64,000 bases of DNA. Source: Kytococcus schroeteri (GTDB lineage Bacteria > Actinomycetota > Actinomycetes > Actinomycetales > Dermatophilaceae). Location: the NCBI RefSeq assembly GCF_042433515.1, contig NZ_JBHLVH010000013.1:1-64000 (forward strand), given 5' to 3'. The notes under the pieces are model-generated. The model saw only the letters and a program-made list of their open reading frames with translations, had not been told where the DNA came from and ran no database searches. Position numbers and translations under genes: made by a program. Numbering within the stretch: position 1 is the first letter of the stretch; each line of letters starts with the position of its first letter. Positions 34,768-43,378 of the stretch are shown one piece after another.

Positions 34768-36082
34768 GGGTCACCTCCTGCTCCTCGACCTCGTCCAGGG
34801 CGGCCGAGACGTCGGGGGCCTCGGTGTCGCGGTCCTCGCGCCAGTCGTCCGGGAGGATGTGGTCGAGCACGTCGTCCACCGTGACGGCGCCCAGCAGGCG
34901 CCGGTCCTCGTCCACCACCGGCAGCGAGATCATGTTGTAGTTCGCCATCGTGCGGGTGACCTCGCCGAGGCTGGCGTCAACGTGCAGCGGGTCGATGTCG
35001 CTGTCGACGATGGCGCCGATCGCCTCGTGCGGGGGTTCGCGCAGCATCCGCTGCAGGTGCACCACGCCCAGCAGCTTGCCGGTGGGCACCTCCAAGGGGG
35101 CGCGGCAGACGAAGACCATGGCGGCCAGCGCCGGGTGCAGCTCGGAGCGTCGCACGGTGGCCAGGGCCTCGGCGATGGAGCTGTCGGCGCCCAGCACCAC
35201 CGGCTCGGTGGTCATCATGCCGCCGGCGGTGTCCTCGTCGTAGGTGAGCAGCGTGCGCAGCGGCTCGGCCTCCTCGGGCTCCATGGCGCCCAGCAGGATG
35301 GCGGCGGTGCCCTCGGGCAGCTCGCCGAGCAGGTCGGCGGCGTCGTCGGGCTGCATGGCCTCGAGCACGTCGGCGGCGCGGTCGGTGGCCAGGTCGGCCA
35401 CGATGGCGACGCGGTCCTCCTCGGGCAGCTCCTCCAGCACGTCGGCGAGCTTCTCGTCGGGCAGGGCCTCGGCCACCTCGCGGCGCCGCTTGGGGGTGAG
35501 CTCCTGCAGGGCGTCGGCCACGTCGGCGGGCTTGAGGTCGTCGAAGCTCTCCACCAGGCGGTCGGCGCCCTGGGCGGCGTCCTCGGTGTGCAGGCCGCTC
35601 ACGGCGTCCACGTCCACCACGAGGGTCTCGCCGCGGCGGCGCAGGCTGAGGCGGTGGCGGCGCGAGGGCGGCGGGGTCTTGCGCACGAACACCTTGGTGA
35701 CGTGCCAGTCGCGGTTGCGCTGCTGGTTGATGCCGATGTCCTCGACCGTGGCCTCGAAGCGCTCGTCGTCGTCGGCCACCACGACCCGCCGGTCGAACAG
35801 CTCGGCCTGCACGAGCACCTCGCGCGGCCGGCGCTCGAAGCGGCGGATATTGAGCAGGCCGGTGGTGATGACCTGTCCGGCGTCGATGCTGGTGACGCGC
35901 GTCATCGGGAGGAAGACGCGCCGGCGGCCGGCCACCTCCACGACCACGCCGATGACGCGGGTGAGCCGGCGCTGGCTGGAGTGCTGCACGACGACGTCGC
36001 GGACCTGACCGACCCGGTCTCCGAGGGGGTCGAAGACGCCGAGGCCGATGAGGCGGGAGACGAAGACGCGGGGTGCACTCAC
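34757..36082 (-). CDS. PRC-barrel/MgtE_N/CBS-domain protein, no channel domain
   Basis: A 441-residue cytosolic protein. A PRC-barrel-like N-terminus (VFVSRLIGLGVFDPLGDRVG, ~1-160) leads into a MgtE_N superhelix of acidic repeats (LKPADVADALQELTPKRRREVAEAL, ~185-300) and two CBS domains (~300-410). MgtE magnesium channels have the same MgtE_N-CBS cytosolic part, but the membrane domain is absent here, so this is probably a sensor that works with another protein. The GTG at 36082 is chosen over 36088 because TACCCT ends exactly 6 bp before it. Confidence 0.85.
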   Translation of the reverse strand: MSAPRVFVSRLIGLGVFDPLGDRVGQVRDVVVQHSSQRRLTRVIGVVVEVAGRRRVFLPMTRVTSIDAGQVITTGLLNIRRFERRPREVLVQAELFDRRVVVADDDERFEATVEDIGINQQRNRDWHVTKVFVRKTPPPSRRHRLSLRRRGETLVVDVDAVSGLHTEDAAQGADRLVESFDDLKPADVADALQELTPKRRREVAEALPDEKLADVLEELPEEDRVAIVADLATDRAADVLEAMQPDDAADLLGELPEGTAAILLGAMEPEEAEPLRTLLTYDEDTAGGMMTTEPVVLGADSSIAEALATVRRSELHPALAAMVFVCRAPLEVPTGKLLGVVHLQRMLREPPHEAIGAIVDSDIDPLHVDASLGEVTRTMANYNMISLPVVDEDRRLLGAVTVDDVLDHILPDDWREDRDTEAPDVSAALDEVEEQEVTRGR

Positions 36083-36182
36083 GGGCACAGGGTAGAGGGT
36101 GGGGGCCGTGGGCCGAGGCCCGGCGAGAGGGCGCCCAGCGGCCTCCCAGCGAACCCCCAGCCCGAGGCGTCACACTGTGGGC

Positions 36183-36818
36183 ATGACCACACCGACTGGA
36201 ATGCGCGGTCCCGGGGCACTGGGTGCCGGCCGCTCGCTGCTCGAGCTCTCCGACCCCCGGTCGGTGGCCACCTACTCCGACTACGCCGAGGCGCAGGGCG
36301 CCGTGGACCACCTCAGCGACGAGGGCTTCCCGGTGGACCAGCTGGCCATCGTGGGCACCGACCTCAAGCAGGTGGAGCGCGTGACGGGTCGACTCACCTG
36401 GGGGCGTGTGCTCGCCGGCGGCCTGCTCAGCGGCCTGTGGCTGGGCGCCTTCGTGGGCCTGGTGATGTCGCTGCTCACCGAGGACCCGATCCTGGCGGTC
36501 ATGGTCACCACGCTGGGAGCCGGCGCCGCCTTCGGCCTGGTGTGGGCCGCTATCGGCTACGCGATGACGCAGGGCCGCCGCGACTTCACCTCGGTGACCG
36601 CGGTGGTGGCCACGAGCTACGAGGTGCTCGCCGAGGCGCCGCAGGTGGCCGCGGCGCGCGAGATGCTCGGCCTGGGCGCCCCGGCGCCGGTGCACACCGG
36701 TCCGCTGCGCACCTACGGCGAGGCGGTGGACGCCGCCCGCGCCGAGCAGGCCGGCCGGGCCCGGCCGGATGACGGTTCCCACCGCACCGCAACGGGGGAG
36801 CAGGGCCCCCTGGCGTGA
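36183..36818 (+). CDS. General stress protein 17M-like membrane protein
   Basis: A 211-residue protein. Residues ~25-70 form a GSP17M-like domain (SVATYSDYAEAQGAVDHLSDEGFPVDQLAIVGTDLKQVE, split over strand and helix). Two helices follow (RVLAGGLLSGLWLGAFVGLVM and ILAVMVTTLGAGAAFGLVWAA), then a hydrophilic tail. It corresponds to Rv1233c by sequence type and position. The ATG is close to a CACACT element (6 bp), so it may be leaderless. The stop overlaps the GTG of moeBR, so this stress-type protein heads the plus-strand molybdenum-cofactor operon. Confidence 0.8.
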   Translation: MTTPTGMRGPGALGAGRSLLELSDPRSVATYSDYAEAQGAVDHLSDEGFPVDQLAIVGTDLKQVERVTGRLTWGRVLAGGLLSGLWLGAFVGLVMSLLTEDPILAVMVTTLGAGAAFGLVWAAIGYAMTQGRRDFTSVTAVVATSYEVLAEAPQVAAAREMLGLGAPAPVHTGPLRTYGEAVDAARAEQAGRARPDDGSHRTATGEQGPLA

Positions 36819-38017
36819 CGTCCCGTCCCGCCCCGCCCCGGCTCGCCCCCCTGGTGGAGCCGGGGCCGGACCTGTCGCGGGCCGAGTTGGAGCGCTGGGC
36901 CCGCCACGTGCTGCTGCCGGACCTGGGCCCGGTGGGGCAACGCCGGCTGCGCGCGGCCCGCGTGGCCGTGGTGGGTGCCGGAGGGCTGGGCTGCCCGGTG
37001 CTGCAATACCTCGTGGCCGCCGGGGTGGGGCACGTGACGCTCTACGACGACGACCTCGTGGAGACCAGCAACCTGCAGCGCCAGGTGCTCCACGGCACCG
37101 ATGACGTGGGGCGCCCCAAGGTGGACAGCGCCCTGGACGCCCTGCGGCGCATGGGCGGTGTCACCACCCTGGCCGGGGTGCGCGAGCGCCTGGAGCCGGG
37201 CAACGCCGCCGCGCTGCTGGCGGGGCACGACCTGGTGGTGGACGGCACGGACAACTTCCCCACGCGCTACACCCTCGACGCCGCGTGCCGCGAGCTGGGC
37301 GTACCGCACGTGTGGGCGGCGCTCATGGCCACCCGGGCGCAGGTGAGCACCTTCTGGGCCGCGCCCCGCACGATGGGGGAGGTGCCGGTGGGCGGTGTGA
37401 CCCTGCGCGACCTCTTCCCGAGCCCGCCGGACCCCACCACCGTGCCGGCGTGCGGGGACGCCGGCATCGTGGGGGCGCTGTGCGGTGTGGTCGGCTCGAC
37501 GATGGCGCTCGAGGTGGTGAAGCTCGTGACCGGCACCGGGGAGCCGTTGCTGGGGCGGGTGCTCTTCGTGGACGCCGCGACGATGCGGACGCACGAGATC
37601 CCCGTGGCCGGGGGCGGTGCGGCGGACGGGGCGACGGGCGCCGCGGACCAGCCGGGGCCGGACCGGGCGCGCGAGTGGCCGCTGGTCTCGCCCGCGGTGC
37701 TGGCCGACCGGTTGGCCGGGGACGCCCCGCCGCTGGTGGTGGACGTGCGCGCGGTCGGGGAGCTGGCCTTCGGGCAGGTGCCCGGGGCCGTGCACCTGGC
37801 CCTGAGCGATCTCGCCGACGACCCCGTTCCCGCCGTGGAGCGCCTGCGGGCCGCCGGGGCGGGGGAGCGGCCGGTGGTGCTGGTCTGCAAGGGTGGAGTG
37901 CGGGCCCGCGCCGCGGCGCGCCACCTGGCCGAGCACGGCGTCGAGGAGCTGGCGGTGCTCGACGGTGGCATGATCGCGTGGTCCCGCGAGGTGGACCCCG
38001 ACCTGCCGCGCTACTGA
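36815..38017 (+). CDS. moeBR: MoeB-rhodanese fusion (MoeZ/MoeBR)
   Basis: A 400-residue E1-like enzyme that adenylates the C-terminal Gly-Gly of MoaD and, through its rhodanese domain, delivers sulfur. The ThiF domain (~20-265) has VVGAGGLGCPVLQYLVAAG, the Arg in NLQRQVLHGTDDVG and VDGTDNFPTRYTL. The rhodanese domain (~300-400) has the active Cys in VLVCKGGVRAR. The zinc CxxC pairs of E. coli MoeB are absent, as in the M. tuberculosis MoeZ type (VPACGDAGIVG region). The GTG start overlaps the upstream gene by GTGA. A second MoeZ-like gene lies at 49750. Confidence 0.88.
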   Translation: MTSRPAPPRLAPLVEPGPDLSRAELERWARHVLLPDLGPVGQRRLRAARVAVVGAGGLGCPVLQYLVAAGVGHVTLYDDDLVETSNLQRQVLHGTDDVGRPKVDSALDALRRMGGVTTLAGVRERLEPGNAAALLAGHDLVVDGTDNFPTRYTLDAACRELGVPHVWAALMATRAQVSTFWAAPRTMGEVPVGGVTLRDLFPSPPDPTTVPACGDAGIVGALCGVVGSTMALEVVKLVTGTGEPLLGRVLFVDAATMRTHEIPVAGGGAADGATGAADQPGPDRAREWPLVSPAVLADRLAGDAPPLVVDVRAVGELAFGQVPGAVHLALSDLADDPVPAVERLRAAGAGERPVVLVCKGGVRARAAARHLAEHGVEELAVLDGGMIAWSREVDPDLPRY

Positions 38018-38045
38018 CCGCCGTGAACGACCCGATGGGAGCCGA

Positions 38046-39335
38046 GTGACCACCACCCGCCGCGAGGTGCTGACCGTGGAGGAGTACCGCGCCGAGGTGC
38101 TCGCCCTGCTTCCCGGACCCACCGGCCCCGAGGAGGTGGCGGTCCCGGACGCTGCCGGGCGGGTGCTGGCCGAGCCGGCCCGGGCGGCGGGGGCCGTGCC
38201 ACCGCTCGCCAACTCGGCCATGGACGGCATCGCCGTGCGCGGCGCCGACCTGGGGCCGCTGCTCGGTGCCGGACAGGGCGAGGACGGCGCCGGCGTGGTG
38301 CTCGTGGTGGTGGGCGAGGTGCCCGCGGGGTGCCCGGACGACCCCGCGGTGGGGCCCGGTGAGTGCGTGCGGATCATGACCGGGGCGCCGGTGCCCACCG
38401 ACACCGACACCGTGGTGCCGGTGGAGCAGCTGGAGCGTGTGTCCGGGCCCACCGAGCGGGTGCGCGTGGTGTCCGCGCCCCGCGGTGGGGTCGGTGCGCA
38501 CGTGCGCCACGCCGGTGAGGACCTGGCCGCCGGCGACGAGGTGTTGCCCGCGGGCACGCTGCTGACCCCCGGGGCGCTGGGTGCCCTGGCCGGGGCCGGG
38601 GTGGCCACCGTGTGCGTGCGCCGCCGCCCGGTGGTGGGCGTGGTGGCCACCGGTGACGAGCTGGTGCCCGCTGGTCGACCGCTGGGCCGGGGGCAGGTGC
38701 ACGAGAGCAACGCCGTGCACCTGGCGGCGCTCGCTGCGGGAGCAGGCGCCGAGGTGGTGACCGGCCCGGTGGTGCCCGACGACGCCGAGTCCTTCGCCGC
38801 CCGCCTCGACGAGCTGGCCACCCGGTGCGACCTGCTGCTGCTGAGCGGCGGGGTGAGCGTGGGCGACCACGACGTCACCCGCATCGTGCTGGGGGACGGG
38901 TCCGCGCAGGCCGGGGCGCGTGGGGTGGCCGGGCGCTTCGTGCACGTGCGCATGCAGCCGGGCAAGCCGCAGGGCCACGCCGTCTGGGCCGGCACGCCGC
39001 TGGTGGCCGTGCCGGGAAACCCGCTCTCCGCGGCGGTGTCCTTCGAGATGTTCGTGCGCCCCGCGGTGCGTGTGCTGCTGGGCCTGCCGGACCCGGTGCC
39101 GCAGGTGGCGGTGGCCGGGGCCGACTGGGACTGCCCGCCCGGGCGCCGCCAGGTGCTGCCGGTGGTGACCTCCACCGACGCCACCGGCCGCCGGGTGGCC
39201 GTGCCCGCCCACCGGCGCGGTTCGGCATCGCACATGGTGACCGCCCTGGCTCTGGCCGACGCCGTGGTGGAGGTGCCCGAGGACACCACCCACGTGACCG
39301 CCGGCGACCTGCTGACCCTGAGGAGCATCCGATGA
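38046..39335 (+). CDS. moeA: Molybdopterin molybdenumtransferase MoeA
   Basis: Inserts molybdate into adenylated molybdopterin. The 429-residue protein has the MoeA signatures PPLANSAMDGIAVRG, GECVRIMTGAPVPTDTDTVVPVE, the MPT-binding-domain loops TGDELVP and LLLSGGVSVGDHD, and VAVPGNPLSAAVSFE. The GTG start at 38046 has GGGAG 5-6 bp upstream. It lies 28 bp after moeBR and overlaps moaC by ATGA in the plus-strand cofactor operon. Confidence 0.94.
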   Translation: MTTTRREVLTVEEYRAEVLALLPGPTGPEEVAVPDAAGRVLAEPARAAGAVPPLANSAMDGIAVRGADLGPLLGAGQGEDGAGVVLVVVGEVPAGCPDDPAVGPGECVRIMTGAPVPTDTDTVVPVEQLERVSGPTERVRVVSAPRGGVGAHVRHAGEDLAAGDEVLPAGTLLTPGALGALAGAGVATVCVRRRPVVGVVATGDELVPAGRPLGRGQVHESNAVHLAALAAGAGAEVVTGPVVPDDAESFAARLDELATRCDLLLLSGGVSVGDHDVTRIVLGDGSAQAGARGVAGRFVHVRMQPGKPQGHAVWAGTPLVAVPGNPLSAAVSFEMFVRPAVRVLLGLPDPVPQVAVAGADWDCPPGRRQVLPVVTSTDATGRRVAVPAHRRGSASHMVTALALADAVVEVPEDTTHVTAGDLLTLRSIR

Positions 39336-39817
39336 CCGAGCCCCGCTTCACCCACCTCGACGCCGCCGGGCAGGCCCGGATGGTGGACGTGACCGCCAAG
39401 GAGCCCACCGTCCGCGCCGCCACCGCCCGCGGCAGGGTGGTCTGCGCGCCGGAGGTGGTGTCGATGCTGCGCGACGGCACGGTGCCCAAGGGCGACGTGC
39501 TGGCGGTGGCCCGCATCGCCGGCATCGCCGCGGCCAAGCGCACCCCGGACCTGCTGCCGCTGGCCCACGTCATCGGCGTGCACGGCGTGGTGGTGGACCT
39601 GCAGCTCGTGGACGACGGCGTGGAGGTGGAGGCCACCGTGCGCACCGCCGACCGCACCGGGGTGGAGATGGAGGCGCTCACCAGCGTGAGCGTGGCCGCG
39701 CTGTCGGTGATCGACATGGTCAAGGGCACCGACCGCTCGGCCCACCTGGCGGACGTGCGCCTGGTGCGCAAGGAGGGTGGCCGCAGCGGCACCTGGGTGC
39801 GCGAGGAGCAGGCGTGA
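39332..39817 (+). CDS. moaC: Cyclic pyranopterin monophosphate synthase MoaC
   Basis: Converts the MoaA product 3',8-cyclo-GTP to cyclic pyranopterin monophosphate. The 161-residue protein starts FTHLDAAGQARMVDVTAKEP and has the active-site segment LPLAHVIGVHGVVVDL (the usual C or H of PLCHPL is here Ala-His), VEMEALTSVSVAALSVIDMVK and the Lys/Asp region. ATG 39332 overlaps the moeA stop (ATGA), and its stop overlaps the mobA GTG. Confidence 0.94.
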   Translation: MTEPRFTHLDAAGQARMVDVTAKEPTVRAATARGRVVCAPEVVSMLRDGTVPKGDVLAVARIAGIAAAKRTPDLLPLAHVIGVHGVVVDLQLVDDGVEVEATVRTADRTGVEMEALTSVSVAALSVIDMVKGTDRSAHLADVRLVRKEGGRSGTWVREEQA

Positions 39818-40509
39818 GCCCGGCGACACGCGCGCCGCGCGCCACCCCCGCGGAGGCGCCTGCGCAGCCGCTGGGCGGACTCGTGCACGACGCCGTAGTG
39901 CTGGCCGGCGGCGCGGGCGAGCGGCTCGGCGGGGTCTCCAAGGCCGACGTGGACCTGGCCGGCGAGCGCCTGCTCGACCGCGTGCTCACGGCCACCACCG
40001 GTGCCACTCGCACCGTGGTGGTGGGTGACGTGGACGTGCCCGAGGGGGTGCTGCGCACGGTGGAGGAGCCGCCGCGCTCGGGGCCCGCCGCCGGCATCGT
40101 GGCGGGGTTGCACGCACTGGCCGCTGCCGGGGACCCCGCCCCGTGGGTGCTGGTGCTGGCCACCGACGCGCCCGGCCTGGCCCGGGTGGTGCCGCTGCTG
40201 CTGCAGGCCGCCGGGGTGGCCGAGGTGCTGGCCGACGTGGACGGTGGCGGGCTCGGCGGGGCCGACGGCTTCGCGCCGGTGGACGCCGGCGGGCACCGGC
40301 AGTGGCTGGCCGCGCTCTACCGGCGCGAAGCGCTGCTGCGCGCCGCCGAGGCGCTGGGCGACCCGACCGACCGCTCGGTGCGGCAGCTGGTGGGGGAGCT
40401 CGACCTGCACCCGGTGGACCTGCCCGACGAGCGCGACGTCGAGGACGTGGACACCTGGGAGGACCACGCGCGCTGGACGGCGCGCCTCACACCCGGAGGA
40501 GACGCATGA
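39814..40509 (+). CDS. mobA: Molybdenum cofactor guanylyltransferase-like MobA
   Basis: A 231-residue nucleotidyltransferase that attaches GMP to the molybdenum cofactor. It has the signature AVVLAGGAGERLGGVSKADVDLAGERLL (Gly-rich loop and Lys), ATDAPGLARVV (metal-binding Asp) and LAALYRREALLRA. The first ~25 residues are a variable Pro/Ala stretch. The GTG start overlaps moaC by GTGA, and the stop overlaps the next gene by ATGA. Confidence 0.88.
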   Translation: MSPATRAPRATPAEAPAQPLGGLVHDAVVLAGGAGERLGGVSKADVDLAGERLLDRVLTATTGATRTVVVGDVDVPEGVLRTVEEPPRSGPAAGIVAGLHALAAAGDPAPWVLVLATDAPGLARVVPLLLQAAGVAEVLADVDGGGLGGADGFAPVDAGGHRQWLAALYRREALLRAAEALGDPTDRSVRQLVGELDLHPVDLPDERDVEDVDTWEDHARWTARLTPGGDA

Positions 40510-40805
40510 GCGACCGCCGATCGCACGACCTGGCCGAGGACCCCGACCGGTGGGACGCCTGGGCCGCCCGCGCCGCCGACGGGCTCGGGCTGCCGCCCGG
40601 GCACGTGGACGTGCCGACCCTGCACCGCATCGCCACCGTGGTGGCCCGCAGGGTGGAGCGCCCGCTGGTGCCGGTGACCACCTACCTGGTGGGGCGCGCA
40701 CTGGAGCACGACCCGGCCCTGACGCTCGAGGAGGCCACGGCTCGCATCGAGCGGCTGGCCCAGGAGGGGCCGCTCACCGAGGTGACCCGGGACGGTGCAC
40801 GGTGA
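40506..40805 (+). CDS. DUF6457-type small protein in Moco operon
   Basis: A 99-residue soluble, mostly helical protein. It begins DLAEDPDRWDAWAARAADGLGLPPG and contains VVARRVERPLVPVTTYLVGRAL, typical of the small DUF6457 domain found beside or fused to mobA in actinobacteria. Function is unknown; position between mobA and moaD with ATGA and GTGA overlaps on both sides points to a role in cofactor synthesis or in guanylyltransferase function. Confidence 0.75.
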   Translation: MSDRRSHDLAEDPDRWDAWAARAADGLGLPPGHVDVPTLHRIATVVARRVERPLVPVTTYLVGRALEHDPALTLEEATARIERLAQEGPLTEVTRDGAR

Positions 40806-41044
40806 CGGCCCGGGTGCGCTGGTTCGCAGCCGCCGGGGAGGCCGCCGGTTGCGCCGAGGGCGAGTACGCCGGCGCCACGCTGGGTGAGCTGCTGGCCGAT
40901 GCGACCGCCCGCCACGGGGAGCGCCTGGGGCGCGTGGTGGGCCGGTGCGCGGTGCTCGTGGACGGGATGCGGGTCGACGACCCCTCGACCCCCGTGCGTG
41001 AGGGCGCGTTGGTTGACGTGCTGCCGCCCTTCGCCGGCGGCTGA
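40802..41044 (+). CDS. moaD: Molybdopterin synthase sulfur carrier MoaD
   Basis: An 80-residue ubiquitin-fold protein ending in Gly-Gly (VDVLPPFAGG), the residue pair that is adenylated by MoeB and thiocarboxylated. The N-terminus TARVRWFAAAGEAAG and GATLGELLADATARHG match MoaD. The GTG start overlaps the upstream stop by GTGA. It is the last gene of the plus-strand cofactor operon, whose partner MoaE is on the converging operon. Confidence 0.9.
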   Translation: MTARVRWFAAAGEAAGCAEGEYAGATLGELLADATARHGERLGRVVGRCAVLVDGMRVDDPSTPVREGALVDVLPPFAGG

Positions 41045-41058
41045 CCGGGGCCGTCCGC

Positions 41059-41145
41059 TCAGGCCACCGAGAGCACGAGGGCCTCGAGCTCCTCGGGGTT
41101 CAGACGGATCTGCAGGGTCTGCGAGCGGTTGTGACCGCGCGTCAC
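41059..41145 (-). CDS. Possible 28-residue small ORF downstream of moaA
   Basis: A minus-strand frame from GTG 41145 ends in TGA at 41059-41061 and encodes 28 residues ending SQTLQIRLNPEELEALVLSVA. The last 20 residues look protein-like (amphipathic, conserved-type composition), but there is no Shine-Dalgarno, and the frame extends upstream without a better start. It could be a real small gene, a decayed remnant, or chance. The rest of the 208-bp moaD-moaA gap contains a 7-bp stem hairpin (41166-41195) and nothing else recognised. Confidence 0.25.
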   Translation of the reverse strand: MTRGHNRSQTLQIRLNPEELEALVLSVA

Positions 41146-41252
41146 GCGGTGGCCGGGGGCCGAGCGAGGTGGGCGCCGAGTGCCCCGGCCACCTCTGGCG
41201 CTGGGAGCTCGCCGAGCGGGGCTGACCCCCCGGCTCGAACCCGTCCGGCTGC

Positions 41253-42248
41253 TCAGCCGCCGATGGCGCTCATCGGCCGCGGCGGTTGCAGGAAACCCGG
41301 GTCGTCGATCCCGTGCCCCGGCTGCTTGCCGAGCGTCGCCTCGCGGAAGAGCGCGGCCAGCTCCTCGGAGGTGGCGCCGTCGCGCAACGGTCCGCGCAGG
41401 TCGGTCTCCGAGCGGGCGAAGAGGCACGAGCGCAGCTGCCCGTCGGCCGTGAGGCGCAGACGGTCGCAGGCCCCGCAGAAGGGGGCGGTCACCGAGGCGA
41501 TGACGCCCACGGTGGCCGGCCCGCCGTCCACGAGGAAACGCTCGGCCGGGGCCGCGCCGCGGCCGGGCAGCTCCGTGAGCTCGAAGCGCTCGGACAGCGC
41601 GGCCACCACCTCCTCGCGGGTCACCATGCCCTCGCGGGTCCACGTGTGCCCGGCGTCCAGCGGCATCTGCTCGATGAAGCGGAGCTCCACCCCGCGCTCG
41701 ACCGCCCAGGCGAGCAGGTCGGCGGCCTCGTGGTCGTTCTGGTCGCGCATGAGCACGGTGTTGACCTTCACCGGTCGCAGGTCGGCCGCCAGCGCGGCGT
41801 CGATGCCGGCCAGCACGTCGGCGTGCCGGTCGCGGCGCGTCATCCGGTGGAAGAGCGCCGGGTCCAGGGTGTCGAGGCTGACGTTGACCCGCGCCAGCCC
41901 GGCCTCGGCCAGGGCGGGGGCCACCTTGTCCAGCCCGATGCCGTTGGTGGTGAGTGAGAGCTCCACCGGCCCGTCCTCGCCCTCGAGGGTGGCCAGGTCG
42001 CCCACGAGCTCGGTGAGGTCGCGGCGCAGCAGCGGCTCCCCGCCGGTGAGGCGGATCTCGGTGATGCCGCACTCCACGGCCACTGCCGCCACGGCGCGGA
42101 TCTCCTCGCGCGTCAGCAGCTCGTCCTTGGGCAGCCAGGGCACGCCCTCGGCGGGCAGGCAGTAGGTGCAGCGCAGGTTGCACTTGTCGATGAGGGAGAT
42201 GCGCAGGTCGGTGTGCACCCGGCCGAAGCGGTCCACGAGCCCGGTCAC
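41253..42248 (-). CDS. moaA: GTP 3',8-cyclase MoaA
   Basis: A 331-residue radical SAM enzyme starting molybdopterin synthesis. The SAM cluster motif is SLIDKCNLRCTYCLP (Cx3Cx2C). The C-terminal GTP-binding [4Fe-4S] site is APFCGACDRLRLTADGQLRSC, and the protein ends Gly-Gly (MSAIGG) as MoaA requires. The GTG start at 42248 overlaps the moaE stop by GTGA; the frame upstream is a shadow of moaE. Last gene of moaB-moaE-moaA. Confidence 0.95.
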   Translation of the reverse strand: MTGLVDRFGRVHTDLRISLIDKCNLRCTYCLPAEGVPWLPKDELLTREEIRAVAAVAVECGITEIRLTGGEPLLRRDLTELVGDLATLEGEDGPVELSLTTNGIGLDKVAPALAEAGLARVNVSLDTLDPALFHRMTRRDRHADVLAGIDAALAADLRPVKVNTVLMRDQNDHEAADLLAWAVERGVELRFIEQMPLDAGHTWTREGMVTREEVVAALSERFELTELPGRGAAPAERFLVDGGPATVGVIASVTAPFCGACDRLRLTADGQLRSCLFARSETDLRGPLRDGATSEELAALFREATLGKQPGHGIDDPGFLQPPRPMSAIGG

Positions 42249-42766
42249 GAGGACCCCTCCGCGGCGCCGGCCCGCGAGCCCTCGGTCGGTGGCGCGTCGT
42301 CCAGCGGAGCGTCCCGGGCGTCGAGCCCGAGCCCGGACCACACGGCCCGCCCGTCGGCCTCGTGCTGGTGCTTCCACACCGGCAGTCCGGCCTTCACGGC
42401 CTCCACCAGCGCCGAGCAGACGGCGAAGGTGGGGGCGCGGTGCGCGGAGGCCACGGCCACCACGATGGCGACGTCGCCGACCTCCAGGTGCCCGGTGCGG
42501 TGCGCCACCGCCACCCGGGTCACGCCGCCGGCGTCATGCTCCCGGAGCACCTCGGTGGTGATGCGGCGCAGCACGGCGGGTGCGTCGGGGTGGCTGCTGT
42601 AGTCCAGGGCCACCACCTCGCCGACGGCTTCCGGGTCGTGGTCGCGCACCCGGCCCACGAAGCGCGTCACGGCGCCGTGCGTGGGGTCGAGCACCGCGGC
42701 CTCCAGGGCGTCGGCGTCCAGCGGCTCGTCGGTGACGGCCGTGTGGACGATGGCCGGGTCGCTCAT
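42245..42766 (-). CDS. moaE: Molybdopterin synthase catalytic subunit MoaE
   Basis: A 173-residue subunit that, with MoaD thiocarboxylate, adds two sulfurs to cPMP. It has HGAVTRFVGRVRDHD, VVALDYSSHPDAPAVLRRI, VAHRTGHLEVGDVAIVVAVASAHR (active-site Arg/His region) and PVWKHQHEADGRAVW with the catalytic Lys. A ~30-residue acidic tail follows. ATG 42766 overlaps the moaB stop by ATGA. Confidence 0.94.
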   Translation of the reverse strand: MSDPAIVHTAVTDEPLDADALEAAVLDPTHGAVTRFVGRVRDHDPEAVGEVVALDYSSHPDAPAVLRRITTEVLREHDAGGVTRVAVAHRTGHLEVGDVAIVVAVASAHRAPTFAVCSALVEAVKAGLPVWKHQHEADGRAVWSGLGLDARDAPLDDAPPTEGSRAGAAEGSS

Positions 42767-43290
42767 GCGTGGTCACCTCCGGTGAGCTGGTCGAGCACGT
42801 GGGGCACCAGCGGCAGGAGCACCGCCAGGCCGTCGCGCACGCCGCCGGTGCTGCCGGGCAGGTTGGCCACCAGCGCGCCGGGGGAACCGGGCCCGGCGTC
42901 GACGACGCCCACCAGGCCGCGGGTCAGCAGGGCGTGCGGGCCGGCCTCGGCGCCGGCGGCGTGCAGGGCGGCGGCCACCCCGGGCAGCTCGCGGTCCAGC
43001 AGGGGAGCGGTGCCCTCGGGGGTGCGGTCACGCGGCGAGACGCCGGTGCCGCCGGTGGTCACCACGAGGCGGGCCCCCTCGCGCAGGGCGGCGGCCACGG
43101 CCTCGCGGACGGGGTCCTCGCCGTCGGGCACCACGCGCAGGTCCACCCCCTCGAGCAGGTCCCCCAGCCCGGACGTGAGCAGGTCGCGGGTGAGCGGCCC
43201 GGAGCGGTCCTCGCGCTCCCCGCGGGAGACCCGGTCGGAGACCGTGAGGACGCAGGCCCTCACGGAGCTGTCCCTCGCAGCGGTCGGCAT
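42763..43290 (-). CDS. moaB: MoaB/Mog-type molybdopterin adenylyltransferase
   Basis: A 175-residue MPT-binding domain protein that adenylates molybdopterin before metal insertion. The signatures are VLTVSDRVSRGEREDRSGPL, VVTTGGTGVSPRDRTPEG (GGTG loop and following Asp) and NLPGSTGGVRDGL. Its ATG at 43290 has TAGGCT ending 7 bp upstream and no Shine-Dalgarno, a leaderless start for the moaB-moaE-moaA operon. This leaves no room for a leader riboswitch. Confidence 0.9.
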   Translation of the reverse strand: MPTAARDSSVRACVLTVSDRVSRGEREDRSGPLTRDLLTSGLGDLLEGVDLRVVPDGEDPVREAVAAALREGARLVVTTGGTGVSPRDRTPEGTAPLLDRELPGVAAALHAAGAEAGPHALLTRGLVGVVDAGPGSPGALVANLPGSTGGVRDGLAVLLPLVPHVLDQLTGGDHA

Positions 43291-43328
43291 GCCCGCCAGC
43301 CTACGTCCGGCCCCACCCCGCGACGCGA

Positions 43329-43365
43329 GGAGGGCCGGGCGGGGACATGCCCCACCCGGCCCTCC
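43329..43365 (-). terminator. Terminator after pepP
   Basis: A 16-bp stem with one C-A mismatch (GGAGGGCCGGGCGGGG with CCCCACCCGGCCCTCC) and a 5-nt loop follow the pepP stop on the minus strand and precede the moaB promoter. Confidence 0.75.
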
Positions 43366-43378
43366 GGCGGTGCGTGGC

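Noticed and set aside
43268..43378. Moco riboswitch before moaB-moaE-moaA
   Set aside because: TAGGCT ends 7 bp before the moaB ATG, leaving no leader RNA, and the hairpin at 43329-43365 is explained as the pepP terminator.
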